A DNA stretch of 7,219 bases, from the NCBI GenBank assembly GCA_964517495.1, contig CAZFER010000139.1, forward strand, positions 1 through 7,219, read 5' to 3'. The stretch comes from CAZFER01 sp964517495 (GTDB lineage Bacteria; Hinthialibacterota; Hinthialibacteria; Hinthialibacterales; Hinthialibacteraceae). Both the position numbers and the translations under genes were made by a program. Numbering within the stretch: position 1 is the stretch's first letter; each line of letters starts with the position of its first letter. Of this stretch, positions 1 to 7,162 are shown piece after piece. The notes beneath the pieces were generated by a model. That model was not told the DNA's origin. It ran no database searches and was given only the letters and a program-made list of their open reading frames with translations.

Positions 1-7
1 GTTTCAT
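1..7 (-). CDS. possible 5' tip of a downstream minus-strand gene (partial)
   Basis: Only the first two codons (ATG AAA, Met-Lys) and one further base lie inside the window, so nothing can be said about function. The start is proposed because a strong Shine-Dalgarno sequence (AAGGAGGGAG on the minus strand, + positions 17-26) lies about 9-12 bases upstream, and an extended -10 element sits further upstream at 44-52. A Met-Lys start would fit an exported protein, but two residues cannot show this. A competing ATG at 13-15 is closer to the SD but runs into a stop after three codons (Met-Glu-Arg-stop), and that stop overlaps the ATG used here. If real, this gene follows the large TPR gene in the same direction after a gap of about 92 bases. 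Confidence 0.35.
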
Positions 8-16
8 CGCTCCATT

Positions 17-26
17 CTCCCTCCTT
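17..26 (-). promoter_or_regulatory. strong ribosome binding site for a gene leaving the left edge
   Basis: On the minus strand this reads AAGGAGGGAG, containing the full AGGAGG core complementary to the 16S rRNA 3' end. It lies outside the large TPR gene and points off the left edge, which is the main reason to think another gene begins there. Spacing to the ATG at 5-7 is slightly long from AGGAGG and normal from the GAGGGAG part. Confidence 0.5.
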
Positions 27-43
27 AAAATCAATATTCATAC

Positions 44-52
44 GTTATAGCA
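44..52 (-). promoter_or_regulatory. candidate extended -10 promoter
   Basis: The minus strand reads TGCTATAAC, which matches the extended -10 form TGnTATAAT at all but the last base. No -35 hexamer is visible 16-18 bases upstream, which is tolerated in extended -10 promoters. Transcription would start near position 37 and give a leader of about 30 bases that includes the ribosome binding site at 17-26. This would let the gene at the left edge be expressed independently of the TPR gene. It is a pattern match only. Confidence 0.35.
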
Positions 53-99
53 TGTGAGAGGTGAAGTGGAGGGGAATGGTCTCATCCTATTCACCCTTT

Positions 100-3000
100 T
101 TATGGTTGAGATGTTTTTTTGATCCATGCGATGGTGTTTTGAATTTCTTGAATACTTTTATCTGTAAATAAAAAGGCGTATTTCATGAATTTTGAATCCA
201 AGGGAAACTGGTCTTTTAGTTTAAGATATATGTTATGGGCTCCATCACGATTTTGTTGCTTGTGGGCCAGGCATAATCGATAAATAAGATTGCAATAATC
301 ATCCAGATGATATTTATTACATTCCTTGATATAGCGTTCCATTAAAGGCGTATTGCCAGTATTCATGGCATACTCAAGCCAGCAATAATAAAACCAGGGG
401 TACACTTTCAACTTTTGAGGAGTCAAGGTTTTTAAGATAGCTTCTGCCTCATCAAAGCGCTTGGTTTGAAGCAGGAGATAGACTTTGGGCGGGAGAGTAT
501 CATCATCGGTTTTGAGTTGTTGGTATAGACGTCCGGCTTCTTCATATTGATCGGTCATTAGTTTCGAATACGCCTTTGTCTTTTTTAAATATCCTTTTTT
601 ACGGAATAGGGGTGTGTTTCTTTTCATATATGCCGGGATTTCATCTTCCCGGCCAAGTAATTTTAGGGAGGAGAGTTGAATACAACTGATCTGATAAAAC
701 TGCTCTCCAGGCTTGATTTTATTCGTGCTGGCCAAGGCAGCCTCATAATGACCCTCTTCGAAATCACACACACATTGAATATAGTGAGTATAAGTAAGAT
801 CCGGGTGATGGCGTTTTAGATCCACCAGTATTTTCCGGTATGAATCGACATTTGGCAGTACGGTGCAGATATCATAGGCCATCTGTACATTTTTATTTTG
901 ATTCAAGGCGGCCAGATACATCTGACGGGCGGTTTTAACATCACCACGGATGCGGTGATATTTGGCATAGAAACAAAAGGCTTTGGGATCTTCAGGGTGT
1001 TTAATAAAATATTCATCCGCACAGGCTTTAAGCGCATCGGTATTCATCCATTCTTCATACATGTTTACCCTACTGTCAAAGGCATATGTATAGGATACCT
1101 CACCATCCTTTTCCAATTGATAAGCCTTTTTAAAGTAAATTTCAGCTTGCTGGTATTTTTTAAGATTTTGATAGGAAAGAGCCAAAAAATAGTAAGAAAA
1201 ATATTTTTCCGATTCCTCTTGATAAATGGTGAGCATTTTCTTGAAGTATTTAATCGCTTGCTGGTATTTACTGTAATCAAAATGGGTACTGGCTATAGAA
1301 TAATGATAGGAGGGGGAGGCATCTTCGGGTATATGAGCGGCTAAAACGCGGCAGCCTTGTTTGAGCCGTCCGGCATCTCCAAAATAGCCTAGCAACTCAG
1401 AGAACTGAGTTGCATAGTCAAATGGGGGTGTGGCAGAACAAATAGCTTCAGCGGCCTGCCATTCCTGGCGTTTTAGATGGTAGTTTACTTTTTCTCGTAA
1501 GAGATCTTTATTATCAGGATGATGAGAAAGGGCCTTCGTTAGTATTTTGCCTGCTTTGTTCAATGAATTGATTTTGAACAAACAGTCGATTAGCTCACAA
1601 TATCGATAAGAATTTATCTTTTTGGCTGGCGTTAAAGCCATATAGTTTTTGTAGTACCAACAGGCATCTTCCAGGTGGTTTTCTTGTTTGGCGCAATCCC
1701 CCAATGTCAACCAATTCTCTTTTAATTGTTCATCTTCATCAATCATGGTTTGCATGAATTGTTTAAGACGCTCAAGGTGGTTGTTTTCATGGAAGGCTTG
1801 ATACATGGCTTTCTTTTGATTTGACCATACATTCGACGATGGGATCATCTTTTTGTAATGATTTTCCGCTTTGTCGATCTGATTGGCATCCAGAAAATAG
1901 CGTCCCAACATTCCATGTGCGTCCGCATGGTGGGCATTGAAATGGATGGCCTGTTCGCATGCCTGAACCATTTCAATTGGTTTTTGGAGGTGTTGATAGC
2001 ATTCCGCAATTTTATGATAATAATCCGCTATGTCTTTAACCGGCGAAATGTTTTCGATTTCCTGTTTGTAGAAATAGATGGCTTCGTGGTATAATTTTTT
2101 TGTTATCGCCGCGTTGGCAAGTTTTGCCCATTTGCCAGTAGGCATACCATTCGTGCGGATTTTGATTTCCAGTTTGCGCAGCCCTTCACGCAAGCGATCC
2201 CATTCTTTATAGAGGTCCAAAGCGATGCTGAGGGAACGGTTGTTGGTGGAATGGTCCAGCAGTCGTTCCAACAATTCCTCAGCTTTCCTATATTCTCTCT
2301 CACGGCGATATTGAATGACTAGATTTTGTAGCGTAGCAATATTCGTGGGATCGATTATCAGTGCTTTATGGTAGGCTTCGATTTCATTTTCATGGTCTTC
2401 CATATTTGAATAGATAACGCCTAAGTTGATATAGTAATTAATTCTGGAATCTCTATCGGTTTTATCCTGATATAAGCGATTCAGATAACGAATCGCATCG
2501 TTGTAATGTTTGTTGTTATTACAATAGTTATAGCAAGCTTGAATGATGTCAGTTGGGTTATCAGCTTGGGCGATGAAATCATCCATTCTTTTCAGGCCGA
2601 TCTCTATTTTGCCGATCGCATCATAACCTGTTAGTAACGTTTCGACAGAGGAAGCCATCAATGCGTTTCTCTCTGTAACGTCGTGAATGATATCAAAAAT
2701 CCATTGCAATCCATTTTCAAAGGTTTTTTCATTTTGATGGCTTTTTAGCAAGCAGGAAAAGGAGTCCTTTCCAAGCAGCGCTATACGATCCGTTGCTTCT
2801 TTTATCAGATTGTGTGCTGCTTGGATGCCTTCGTTTTCACGATCGAGTACTTTAAACGCTTGCAATATGAGGGGGATGGTTGACGATGATTCATAGGGGT
2901 TGGTTTGAAGTTTTTGGATGATCTGCTCGATCCGGTTCGTTTGGTTGAATTGCTTATAAATCGAAACCAGGGTTTTGCCTGGTGAGTGGTGAATCAAGGT

Positions 3001-5598
3001 TGAGGATTGGATGAGTTCACAGGCCGGTTGGATTTGGTCCCAGGTTAAATCATAACGGCTATATGAGTATTGTAGAAAATCAATCAAATCCAATGCCGAT
3101 TGCGCATCCCGGGCCAATATGGTTTTATCCACTATTGATAAAAAGAGTTTTTTTGCTTGATTGGTGCGGCCAAGTTGTCTTAAGCGGGTCTCAATTTTTT
3201 GTTCAATTTCACGGCGTGTATGGTCTGGTATGGGTAAATTCAGGCTTCGTCGATATACCTTGAGTGCCAGGCGTTTTTTATTATGTTCCGCAAGTTCATC
3301 CCCTAAAAACAGCCAACGATCATGGGAGATCGCTTGCTTTTTCATCGCATCAAGAATGGAATCAAGACATGAGTCCAGGCGATGGGAATGAACCAGGCTG
3401 TAGACAATTTTATCCATGCTTTCTCTGTTAAAGTCATCGTGTTTCATCACCTGGATAATTTCATTCGTCGCCTGGCTTGTGTATCCCCCAATCAAAAGGC
3501 TGTTGATGTACCCGATTTTGAGCATATAGGCTTTGGGGAATTGAAGAAGAGTGCTTTCAAATTGTTTCTTTAATTCAGTCCGTTCGTTGTAATCGTTTGG
3601 TAGAAAGGAAAGTTTGTAAATATAATCTTCCATCCATGAACCTGATCCGTAGTGCTCATACGCCTTTGCGTAATGCTCCAATGCTGTTGGATATTTTTCT
3701 TCTTTTCGATACATTTCCCCCTGATAGAAGTTGGCCAGGCCTGTGCCATGTGATATAAAATTTTTGGCGTCACCAATGCTTGCGTACGCATAGCGCGCAG
3801 AGGAGAAATTGCCTTTCATTACGAGAATTTTTGCTTTTATCTCATACGCTGCGCCCAAATTCCTGCTTCCATAATAAATGGCTTTATTGGCGCATTCGTA
3901 AGCCTCTTCATAGCGGCCATCCTCAAATAGGAGGTTGGCCTTCTTTTTCAGTAAATTTTCGGATGCGGTCACATAATCGTTTGATTTTTCCAAAGCGGCA
4001 TAGGCTTTGTTTTTGTCTCCTTTCGCGATATGCAATTCGGCCAATCGCTGCCAATATTGATAATAATGGCGAGCGTTTTGAGGTATTTGATCAAGATACG
4101 AGGCGGCTTGTTCAAAATCCTTTTCATTGATAGACCGGCGTGCCATCTCACATAAAATAATTTCATTTTCCGGATACAGGGATAATCCAGCACGGTAATA
4201 TGAAACAACATCATTGTTCGAATTGGCGCTGTATAAGTAATGAGACAGGTATTGCGAATCATTTAAGACAGTGTAATGGGGGAATTGCACTCCAGTCATA
4301 TCCGCCCAGGTTAAGTCAGCGAAGATCATACGATGATCAGGAAGAAGCACGGCGGCACAGCGATGCTCAGCGATCTCCCGGTTGCCGACATCGACGAATG
4401 GCCGGACCATATAGGCTTTTAAACCTGCCTCACGTGCCAGCGCTACATACAAATACGCCATGGTGGCACAGTTTCCGTATCGGTATTTTTTATCGGGATC
4501 ATCTCCCAGTTCACTGCTTCCCGGAAGCCACTCACAGAATACCTGGGCACTGGTTCGATAAAAGCTGACTTCCTCATTTTCATTGTTTAAAAATGCTTCA
4601 TCACAATATTCCAATGCCAATCCTGCCAGGCTTAGCATGAGTTTCAATATGCGCCGCGCTTTCAAGAGATCGGGAAGGTCAGAGGGAATATGTTGCTTCA
4701 CCCAATCGCGCATGTCTTGATTGACTTCAAATGGATATGGGACTTTGGTGGCTTGCTCTTCGCTAAGCACCTTTTTCAATTCCTCGAAAATCTCATCTTT
4801 GGAGTAGTCTTTCATGGGGTGGGGTAGGGGGAAACCAATATTGGGATGTATTTCCAGGCGCTTTTTTAATAAACGATAGCGGTTGGCTTTTCCATCGTTG
4901 CTGTCTTCGGAAACGTAGGGTTTCAATATCTCGATAGAGGCTTCCAATTCATGACGGCTGGTTTCATAATCCTTCTTTAACCAAGCCTGGACAGAGCGAT
5001 CTTCATGAACCATGGACATGAGTAAACGGACATCGCCTTTGCTGACTAGATATCGATCCGATTCTAGTACCTTGTTTAATGGTTCAAGCGCCTCATCGTA
5101 TTTGTTCAATTCCCAGTAGCATTTCCCTATTAAAAAACGGGCTTTGTCGCGGAAGTCATCGAGTGTGAGGAGGGATTTCGAATCTTTAATAGCATTATCA
5201 AACTGGCGGCTGAAATAATAGCATTCTGCTCTCTTATATTTATAATTGTTTATAATCTCGATGACATAATCTGATTCAGGATTAAAGGCCAGTTCCCGTT
5301 CAATATCCATTAAGCGAGTATAGGATTGAATTGCTTCCCCAAAGCGCCTTTCATTGAATTGGGTTTCTGCCTTTTCCGTCAGATCCAGCCGTTCTTTATA
5401 TTGCCTGGCTCGTTCTTTGATACGCGCAGCAAAATCAGAATCCATTTGAAGGGGATTTGGAACTGCAGGCGTTGGCGTTTTGATGGTGCTGGTTGCGAGT
5501 TGTATTTCTGCTGACGTAGGGAGGGTAAGCAAAACGAGAGTTAATATTTGGAAGATCATCACTATAAGGTAGTTTAAAGCGGTGGGTTGTTTTTTCAT
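100..5598 (-). CDS. giant exported TPR-repeat protein with an inserted transglutaminase-like domain
   Basis: This encodes 1832 residues. Residues 1-30 form a Sec signal peptide: basic MKK, a hydrophobic core at about 8-26, and a probable cleavage site PTSA|E. There is no lipobox Cys. A Thr/Pro-rich linker follows at about 37-50. Residues 75-228 hold TPR-like helical pairs (for example near 118-150 and 152-183). Residues 345-435 resemble a transglutaminase/papain-like core: GNCATM with C377, EHRC with H412, and FADLTW with D428, in the order and rough spacing of a Cys-His-Asp triad. Residues 463-1830 are again helical repeats. Good TPRs are seen near 549-580, 620-652, 1053-1085, 1190-1255, 1293-1325, 1430-1497 and 1537-1570, and repeats between about 656 and 1050 are degenerate. 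The start is supported by a GAGGGA ribosome binding site 5 bases upstream. TPR arrays bind proteins. Transglutaminase-like folds include proteases and crosslinking enzymes, so the reaction cannot be chosen from sequence. The gene lies 104 bp after the PKD-protein gene in the same direction. The frame is intact. About 31 cysteines are present, unusual for an exported protein. Substrate and pathway are unknown. Confidence 0.95.
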   Translation of the reverse strand: MKKQPTALNYLIVMIFQILTLVLLTLPTSAEIQLATSTIKTPTPAVPNPLQMDSDFAARIKERARQYKERLDLTEKAETQFNERRFGEAIQSYTRLMDIERELAFNPESDYVIEIINNYKYKRAECYYFSRQFDNAIKDSKSLLTLDDFRDKARFLIGKCYWELNKYDEALEPLNKVLESDRYLVSKGDVRLLMSMVHEDRSVQAWLKKDYETSRHELEASIEILKPYVSEDSNDGKANRYRLLKKRLEIHPNIGFPLPHPMKDYSKDEIFEELKKVLSEEQATKVPYPFEVNQDMRDWVKQHIPSDLPDLLKARRILKLMLSLAGLALEYCDEAFLNNENEEVSFYRTSAQVFCEWLPGSSELGDDPDKKYRYGNCATMAYLYVALAREAGLKAYMVRPFVDVGNREIAEHRCAAVLLPDHRMIFADLTWADMTGVQFPHYTVLNDSQYLSHYLYSANSNNDVVSYYRAGLSLYPENEIILCEMARRSINEKDFEQAASYLDQIPQNARHYYQYWQRLAELHIAKGDKNKAYAALEKSNDYVTASENLLKKKANLLFEDGRYEEAYECANKAIYYGSRNLGAAYEIKAKILVMKGNFSSARYAYASIGDAKNFISHGTGLANFYQGEMYRKEEKYPTALEHYAKAYEHYGSGSWMEDYIYKLSFLPNDYNERTELKKQFESTLLQFPKAYMLKIGYINSLLIGGYTSQATNEIIQVMKHDDFNRESMDKIVYSLVHSHRLDSCLDSILDAMKKQAISHDRWLFLGDELAEHNKKRLALKVYRRSLNLPIPDHTRREIEQKIETRLRQLGRTNQAKKLFLSIVDKTILARDAQSALDLIDFLQYSYSRYDLTWDQIQPACELIQSSTLIHHSPGKTLVSIYKQFNQTNRIEQIIQKLQTNPYESSSTIPLILQAFKVLDRENEGIQAAHNLIKEATDRIALLGKDSFSCLLKSHQNEKTFENGLQWIFDIIHDVTERNALMASSVETLLTGYDAIGKIEIGLKRMDDFIAQADNPTDIIQACYNYCNNNKHYNDAIRYLNRLYQDKTDRDSRINYYINLGVIYSNMEDHENEIEAYHKALIIDPTNIATLQNLVIQYRREREYRKAEELLERLLDHSTNNRSLSIALDLYKEWDRLREGLRKLEIKIRTNGMPTGKWAKLANAAITKKLYHEAIYFYKQEIENISPVKDIADYYHKIAECYQHLQKPIEMVQACEQAIHFNAHHADAHGMLGRYFLDANQIDKAENHYKKMIPSSNVWSNQKKAMYQAFHENNHLERLKQFMQTMIDEDEQLKENWLTLGDCAKQENHLEDACWYYKNYMALTPAKKINSYRYCELIDCLFKINSLNKAGKILTKALSHHPDNKDLLREKVNYHLKRQEWQAAEAICSATPPFDYATQFSELLGYFGDAGRLKQGCRVLAAHIPEDASPSYHYSIASTHFDYSKYQQAIKYFKKMLTIYQEESEKYFSYYFLALSYQNLKKYQQAEIYFKKAYQLEKDGEVSYTYAFDSRVNMYEEWMNTDALKACADEYFIKHPEDPKAFCFYAKYHRIRGDVKTARQMYLAALNQNKNVQMAYDICTVLPNVDSYRKILVDLKRHHPDLTYTHYIQCVCDFEEGHYEAALASTNKIKPGEQFYQISCIQLSSLKLLGREDEIPAYMKRNTPLFRKKGYLKKTKAYSKLMTDQYEEAGRLYQQLKTDDDTLPPKVYLLLQTKRFDEAEAILKTLTPQKLKVYPWFYYCWLEYAMNTGNTPLMERYIKECNKYHLDDYCNLIYRLCLAHKQQNRDGAHNIYLKLKDQFPLDSKFMKYAFLFTDKSIQEIQNTIAWIKKTSQP
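4294..4566 (-). other. transglutaminase-like (Cys-His-Asp) domain within the TPR protein
   Basis: This is the coding segment for about residues 345-435. The Cys codon (C377) is at 4468-4470, the His codon (H412) at 4363-4365 and the Asp codon (D428) at 4315-4317. The Cys begins a helix (CATMAYLYVALAREAGLKAY) of the type seen in bacterial transglutaminase-core proteins, where the nucleophile starts a long helix ending in a G-[LI]-x-A turn before a beta strand. His and Asp each lie next to predicted beta strands (AAVLLP and MIFADLTW). C-to-H spacing is 35 residues and H-to-D is 16, compatible with small bacterial members. The assignment rests on motif recognition without a profile search. Confidence 0.75.
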
Positions 5599-5603
5599 GT
5601 TGA

Positions 5604-5609
5604 TCCCTC
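5604..5609 (-). promoter_or_regulatory. ribosome binding site of the TPR gene
   Basis: The minus strand reads GAGGGA followed by TCAAC and ATG. This fixes the start of the large TPR protein at 5598 and agrees with the signal peptide that begins there. I see no convincing -10/-35 pair between this site and the hairpin at 5643-5681, so the promoter of this gene is not located. Confidence 0.75.
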
Positions 5610-5633
5610 GTTGGTGAAAAGTGACGCTTAACG

Positions 5634-5681
5634 AAAATAGAAAAAGAGACCGGAATTCAGATGTTGAAGTCCGGTCTCTTT
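5634..5681 (-). terminator. intrinsic terminator after the PKD-protein gene
   Basis: A perfect 12-bp inverted repeat pairs 5643-5654 (AAAGAGACCGGA on +) with 5670-5681 (TCCGGTCTCTTT). Within the 15-base loop, TTCA (5656-5659) and TGAA (5665-5668) can add four more pairs after a single A/G mismatch, leaving a five-base loop. Read on the minus strand, the stem runs straight into the U-rich tract TTCTATTTT, as expected for Rho-independent termination. It lies 21 bases after the stop codon of the gene at 5703-6980. On the + strand no T-tract follows, so it should act in one direction only. It ends 35 bases before the TPR ATG, so any read-through would transcribe the TPR gene. Confidence 0.8.
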
Positions 5682-5702
5682 GGCAAAAAACATATGTTCT
5701 TA

Positions 5703-6980
5703 TTATGGGTTAACGGTGATAACCACTTGATCGCGATCCTGCAGGGCGCCATCACTAACGGTTAACTCAAAGATTAGGCGGCCTGCTTTTGCATTTAAGG
5801 GAACGGTAAATCCCGCGTTTGCTGAGTTGGCATTGTTGAGAATGACAGAGGTAAATGGCATTTGTTTCCATGAATAACTCAGTTGAGGATTGGGTGATTG
5901 ATCGGGATCATATGATTTTGATCCATTCAAAATGATTTTCATCCCGGGGCGTACGGTTTGGTCTTCGCCCGCTATAGCGACTGGGGCAAAATTCTTGATA
6001 TTGGAAAAATATTCCCAACACTCATTTCTATTTGATATCGTATCAATGCCATCCAGTACACCGTTGATGTCATTAAAATCGAAATCAAAATCAGGATCCG
6101 GCCCATCACCGCTTCCTGGACGAGGGGTGGGTGCTGGGAGTTTCACTACTGTGATTTGTTTTCTTCGTTTTTCTTCCTCATCCTTGTTTTGTTTTAATGG
6201 GATTGCGAATGAAGTCAACTGTGGTTTTTGAGCGGAAATTTTCAAGGCTATTTGGTTATAGGCATAAAAAACATCGTTATGATAGACAAAATAATCACGA
6301 TCGCCATCCGGTGACACAATGATGATTTTCTGCCAGAAATCTTGAAGGTTATTCAGGGTTAGTTTCGATCGGATTTTCTTATAATAGTCCTTAATGGATT
6401 TCATGACAGTTTGATAGGTGGGAAGATATTTTTCGATAGAGCCAATCCGAGCCAGGATGCCAACCGGTTTTAGTTGTGTGGACGGTTGGTCAGTAGGGAG
6501 CAATCCTGTTTTCTGACTTGCTTGCCATTTTTGGATCACTATAGGCAAGGGCGTGTTGAGGTTTAATTCTGGTTTTCCATCTAATGCCAAGGAACATGAT
6601 TTTGTGGGTAGGACGATAACTGCTTGCTTGTCATCCATCATCACTTGTGGTTGATAATTATTTTGAGCCAACAGGTAAAAAGCGCTGACAAAATCGGAAG
6701 AATTTGCAGACGTTTGTCCCTGAAAACGGTTTTCCAGGTTTGTTTTCAAAACGTTCATATAGTCAAGCGCTTTTTGGTGTTCGCCGGTTATTTTAAGGTT
6801 CTTTGCGATCTTGCCAAACGAGATGAAACGTTTTTCTATAGCAGGTTTTGAAGATCCAATAATGGCTTTAAATTCGGTTTCAGCCAGTGAAATTTCTTTT
6901 TGTGCCCGAATGGCGTAGGAACCTTGAACGGTTATTATCATAAAAGCCAGTATTCCAAGCCATATCATGGTTTTTTTCAT
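5703..6980 (-). CDS. exported protein with C-terminal PKD/REJ-type domain
   Basis: This encodes 425 residues from the chosen ATG. Residues 1-23 look like a signal peptide (MKKT, hydrophobic core MIWLGILAFMIITV, probable cleavage SYA|I). Residues 28-88 are helical and include a TPR-like pair near 56-85 (AKNLKITGEHQKALDYMNVL). Residues 95-260 are mixed alpha/beta with no family I recognise; the strand-rich part KIIIVSPDGDRDYFVYHNDV is at 218-237. A charged stretch (KDEEEKRRKQ, 266-275) is followed by a Pro/Gly/Asp-rich linker with PDFDFDFND at 295-303. Residues 331-425 match the PKD/REJ/K319-like beta-sandwich: PVAIAGEDQTVRPG, LNGSKSYDPD, LSYSWKQ and FELTVSDG, ending exactly at the C-terminus. 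Such domains usually mediate extracellular adhesion or interaction. An in-frame TTG at 7109 would add 43 residues. The ATG at 6980 is preferred because it begins the signal peptide and follows GGGGGA by 10 bases. The specific role is unknown. Confidence 0.88.
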   Translation of the reverse strand: MKKTMIWLGILAFMIITVQGSYAIRAQKEISLAETEFKAIIGSSKPAIEKRFISFGKIAKNLKITGEHQKALDYMNVLKTNLENRFQGQTSANSSDFVSAFYLLAQNNYQPQVMMDDKQAVIVLPTKSCSLALDGKPELNLNTPLPIVIQKWQASQKTGLLPTDQPSTQLKPVGILARIGSIEKYLPTYQTVMKSIKDYYKKIRSKLTLNNLQDFWQKIIIVSPDGDRDYFVYHNDVFYAYNQIALKISAQKPQLTSFAIPLKQNKDEEEKRRKQITVVKLPAPTPRPGSGDGPDPDFDFDFNDINGVLDGIDTISNRNECWEYFSNIKNFAPVAIAGEDQTVRPGMKIILNGSKSYDPDQSPNPQLSYSWKQMPFTSVILNNANSANAGFTVPLNAKAGRLIFELTVSDGALQDRDQVVITVNP

Positions 6981-6990
6981 TTCAGAATAA

Positions 6991-6996
6991 TCCCCC
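6991..6996 (-). promoter_or_regulatory. ribosome binding site deciding the start of the PKD-protein gene
   Basis: The minus strand reads GGGGGA, ten bases before the ATG at 6978-6980. It overlaps the alternative in-frame ATG at 6996-6998, which itself has no purine-rich site upstream. This and the signal peptide argue for the 425-residue product over longer forms. Confidence 0.5.
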
Positions 6997-6999
6997 ATT

Positions 7000-7066
7000 A
7001 CGTGTTGATAGTTTTCAAATGCTTTTGATAGTATAGACGTACCAGCCGCCCATGAATAACGTGTTG
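7000..7066. repeat. two pairs of short direct repeats in the leader of the PKD-protein gene
   Basis: On the + strand TTGATAGT occurs at 7005-7012 and again at 7025-7032, a 20-base period that places both copies on the same face of the helix. ACGTGTTG occurs at 7000-7007 and 7059-7066. They lie between the candidate -10 box and the start codon. This could be a regulator binding site or chance in AT-rich DNA; the repeats are only 8 bases long. Confidence 0.3.
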
Positions 7067-7074
7067 GAGCTATT

Positions 7075-7080
7075 ATTATA
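7075..7080 (-). promoter_or_regulatory. candidate -10 box of the PKD-protein gene
   Basis: The minus strand reads TATAAT, a perfect match to the sigma-70 -10 consensus, about 94 bases upstream of the chosen ATG. At 17 bases spacing the -35 position reads ATTATT, a poor match. TTGTCA at 7104-7109 is a better hexamer but 23 bases away, which is too far for a normal promoter. If used, the transcript has a leader of roughly 88 bases and the TTG at 7109 lies outside the mRNA, again favouring the ATG at 6980. Confidence 0.4.
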
Positions 7081-7162
7081 GAAAAAAATGCAGATTTAAT
7101 AATTGACAAATAAGGTTTATTTTATCAGCTATTATTTACTGTTGAGTGAGTGGAATAAAGTT

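Noticed and set aside
60..95. Inverted repeat GGTGAA / TTCACC just after the TPR gene stop codon
   Set aside because: A 6-bp stem with a loop of 24 bases and no U-tract is too weak to call a terminator, so none is assigned to the TPR gene.
898..1344. 148-codon open frame on the + strand inside the TPR gene
   Set aside because: It lies entirely antisense to the intact TPR coding frame; its translation is rich in Ile, Phe and Gly without domain character, as expected from the complement of TPR codons, and no ribosome binding site is evident.
3780..4568. Two + strand open frames (3780-4130 and 4200-4568) opposite the transglutaminase and early TPR region
   Set aside because: They are antisense shadows of a well-supported repeat protein, rich in Arg, His, Ser and Pro with no recognisable motif.
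5708..5724. Small inverted repeat GGTTA...TAACC near the end of the PKD-protein gene
   Set aside because: It is only 5 bp, lies within codons of the last PKD beta strand, and has no T-tract; the hairpin at 5643-5681 is the far better terminator.
6996..6998. Alternative ATG six codons upstream of the chosen PKD-protein start
   Set aside because: No Shine-Dalgarno sequence precedes it, and it overlaps the GGGGGA that serves the ATG at 6980. It would still allow a signal peptide, so it is less likely but not excluded.
6981..7109. N-terminal extension of the PKD protein from a TTG codon (43 extra residues)
   Set aside because: It would bury the signal peptide in the interior, lacks a ribosome binding site, and includes the candidate -10 box; the ATG at 6980 explains the sequence better.
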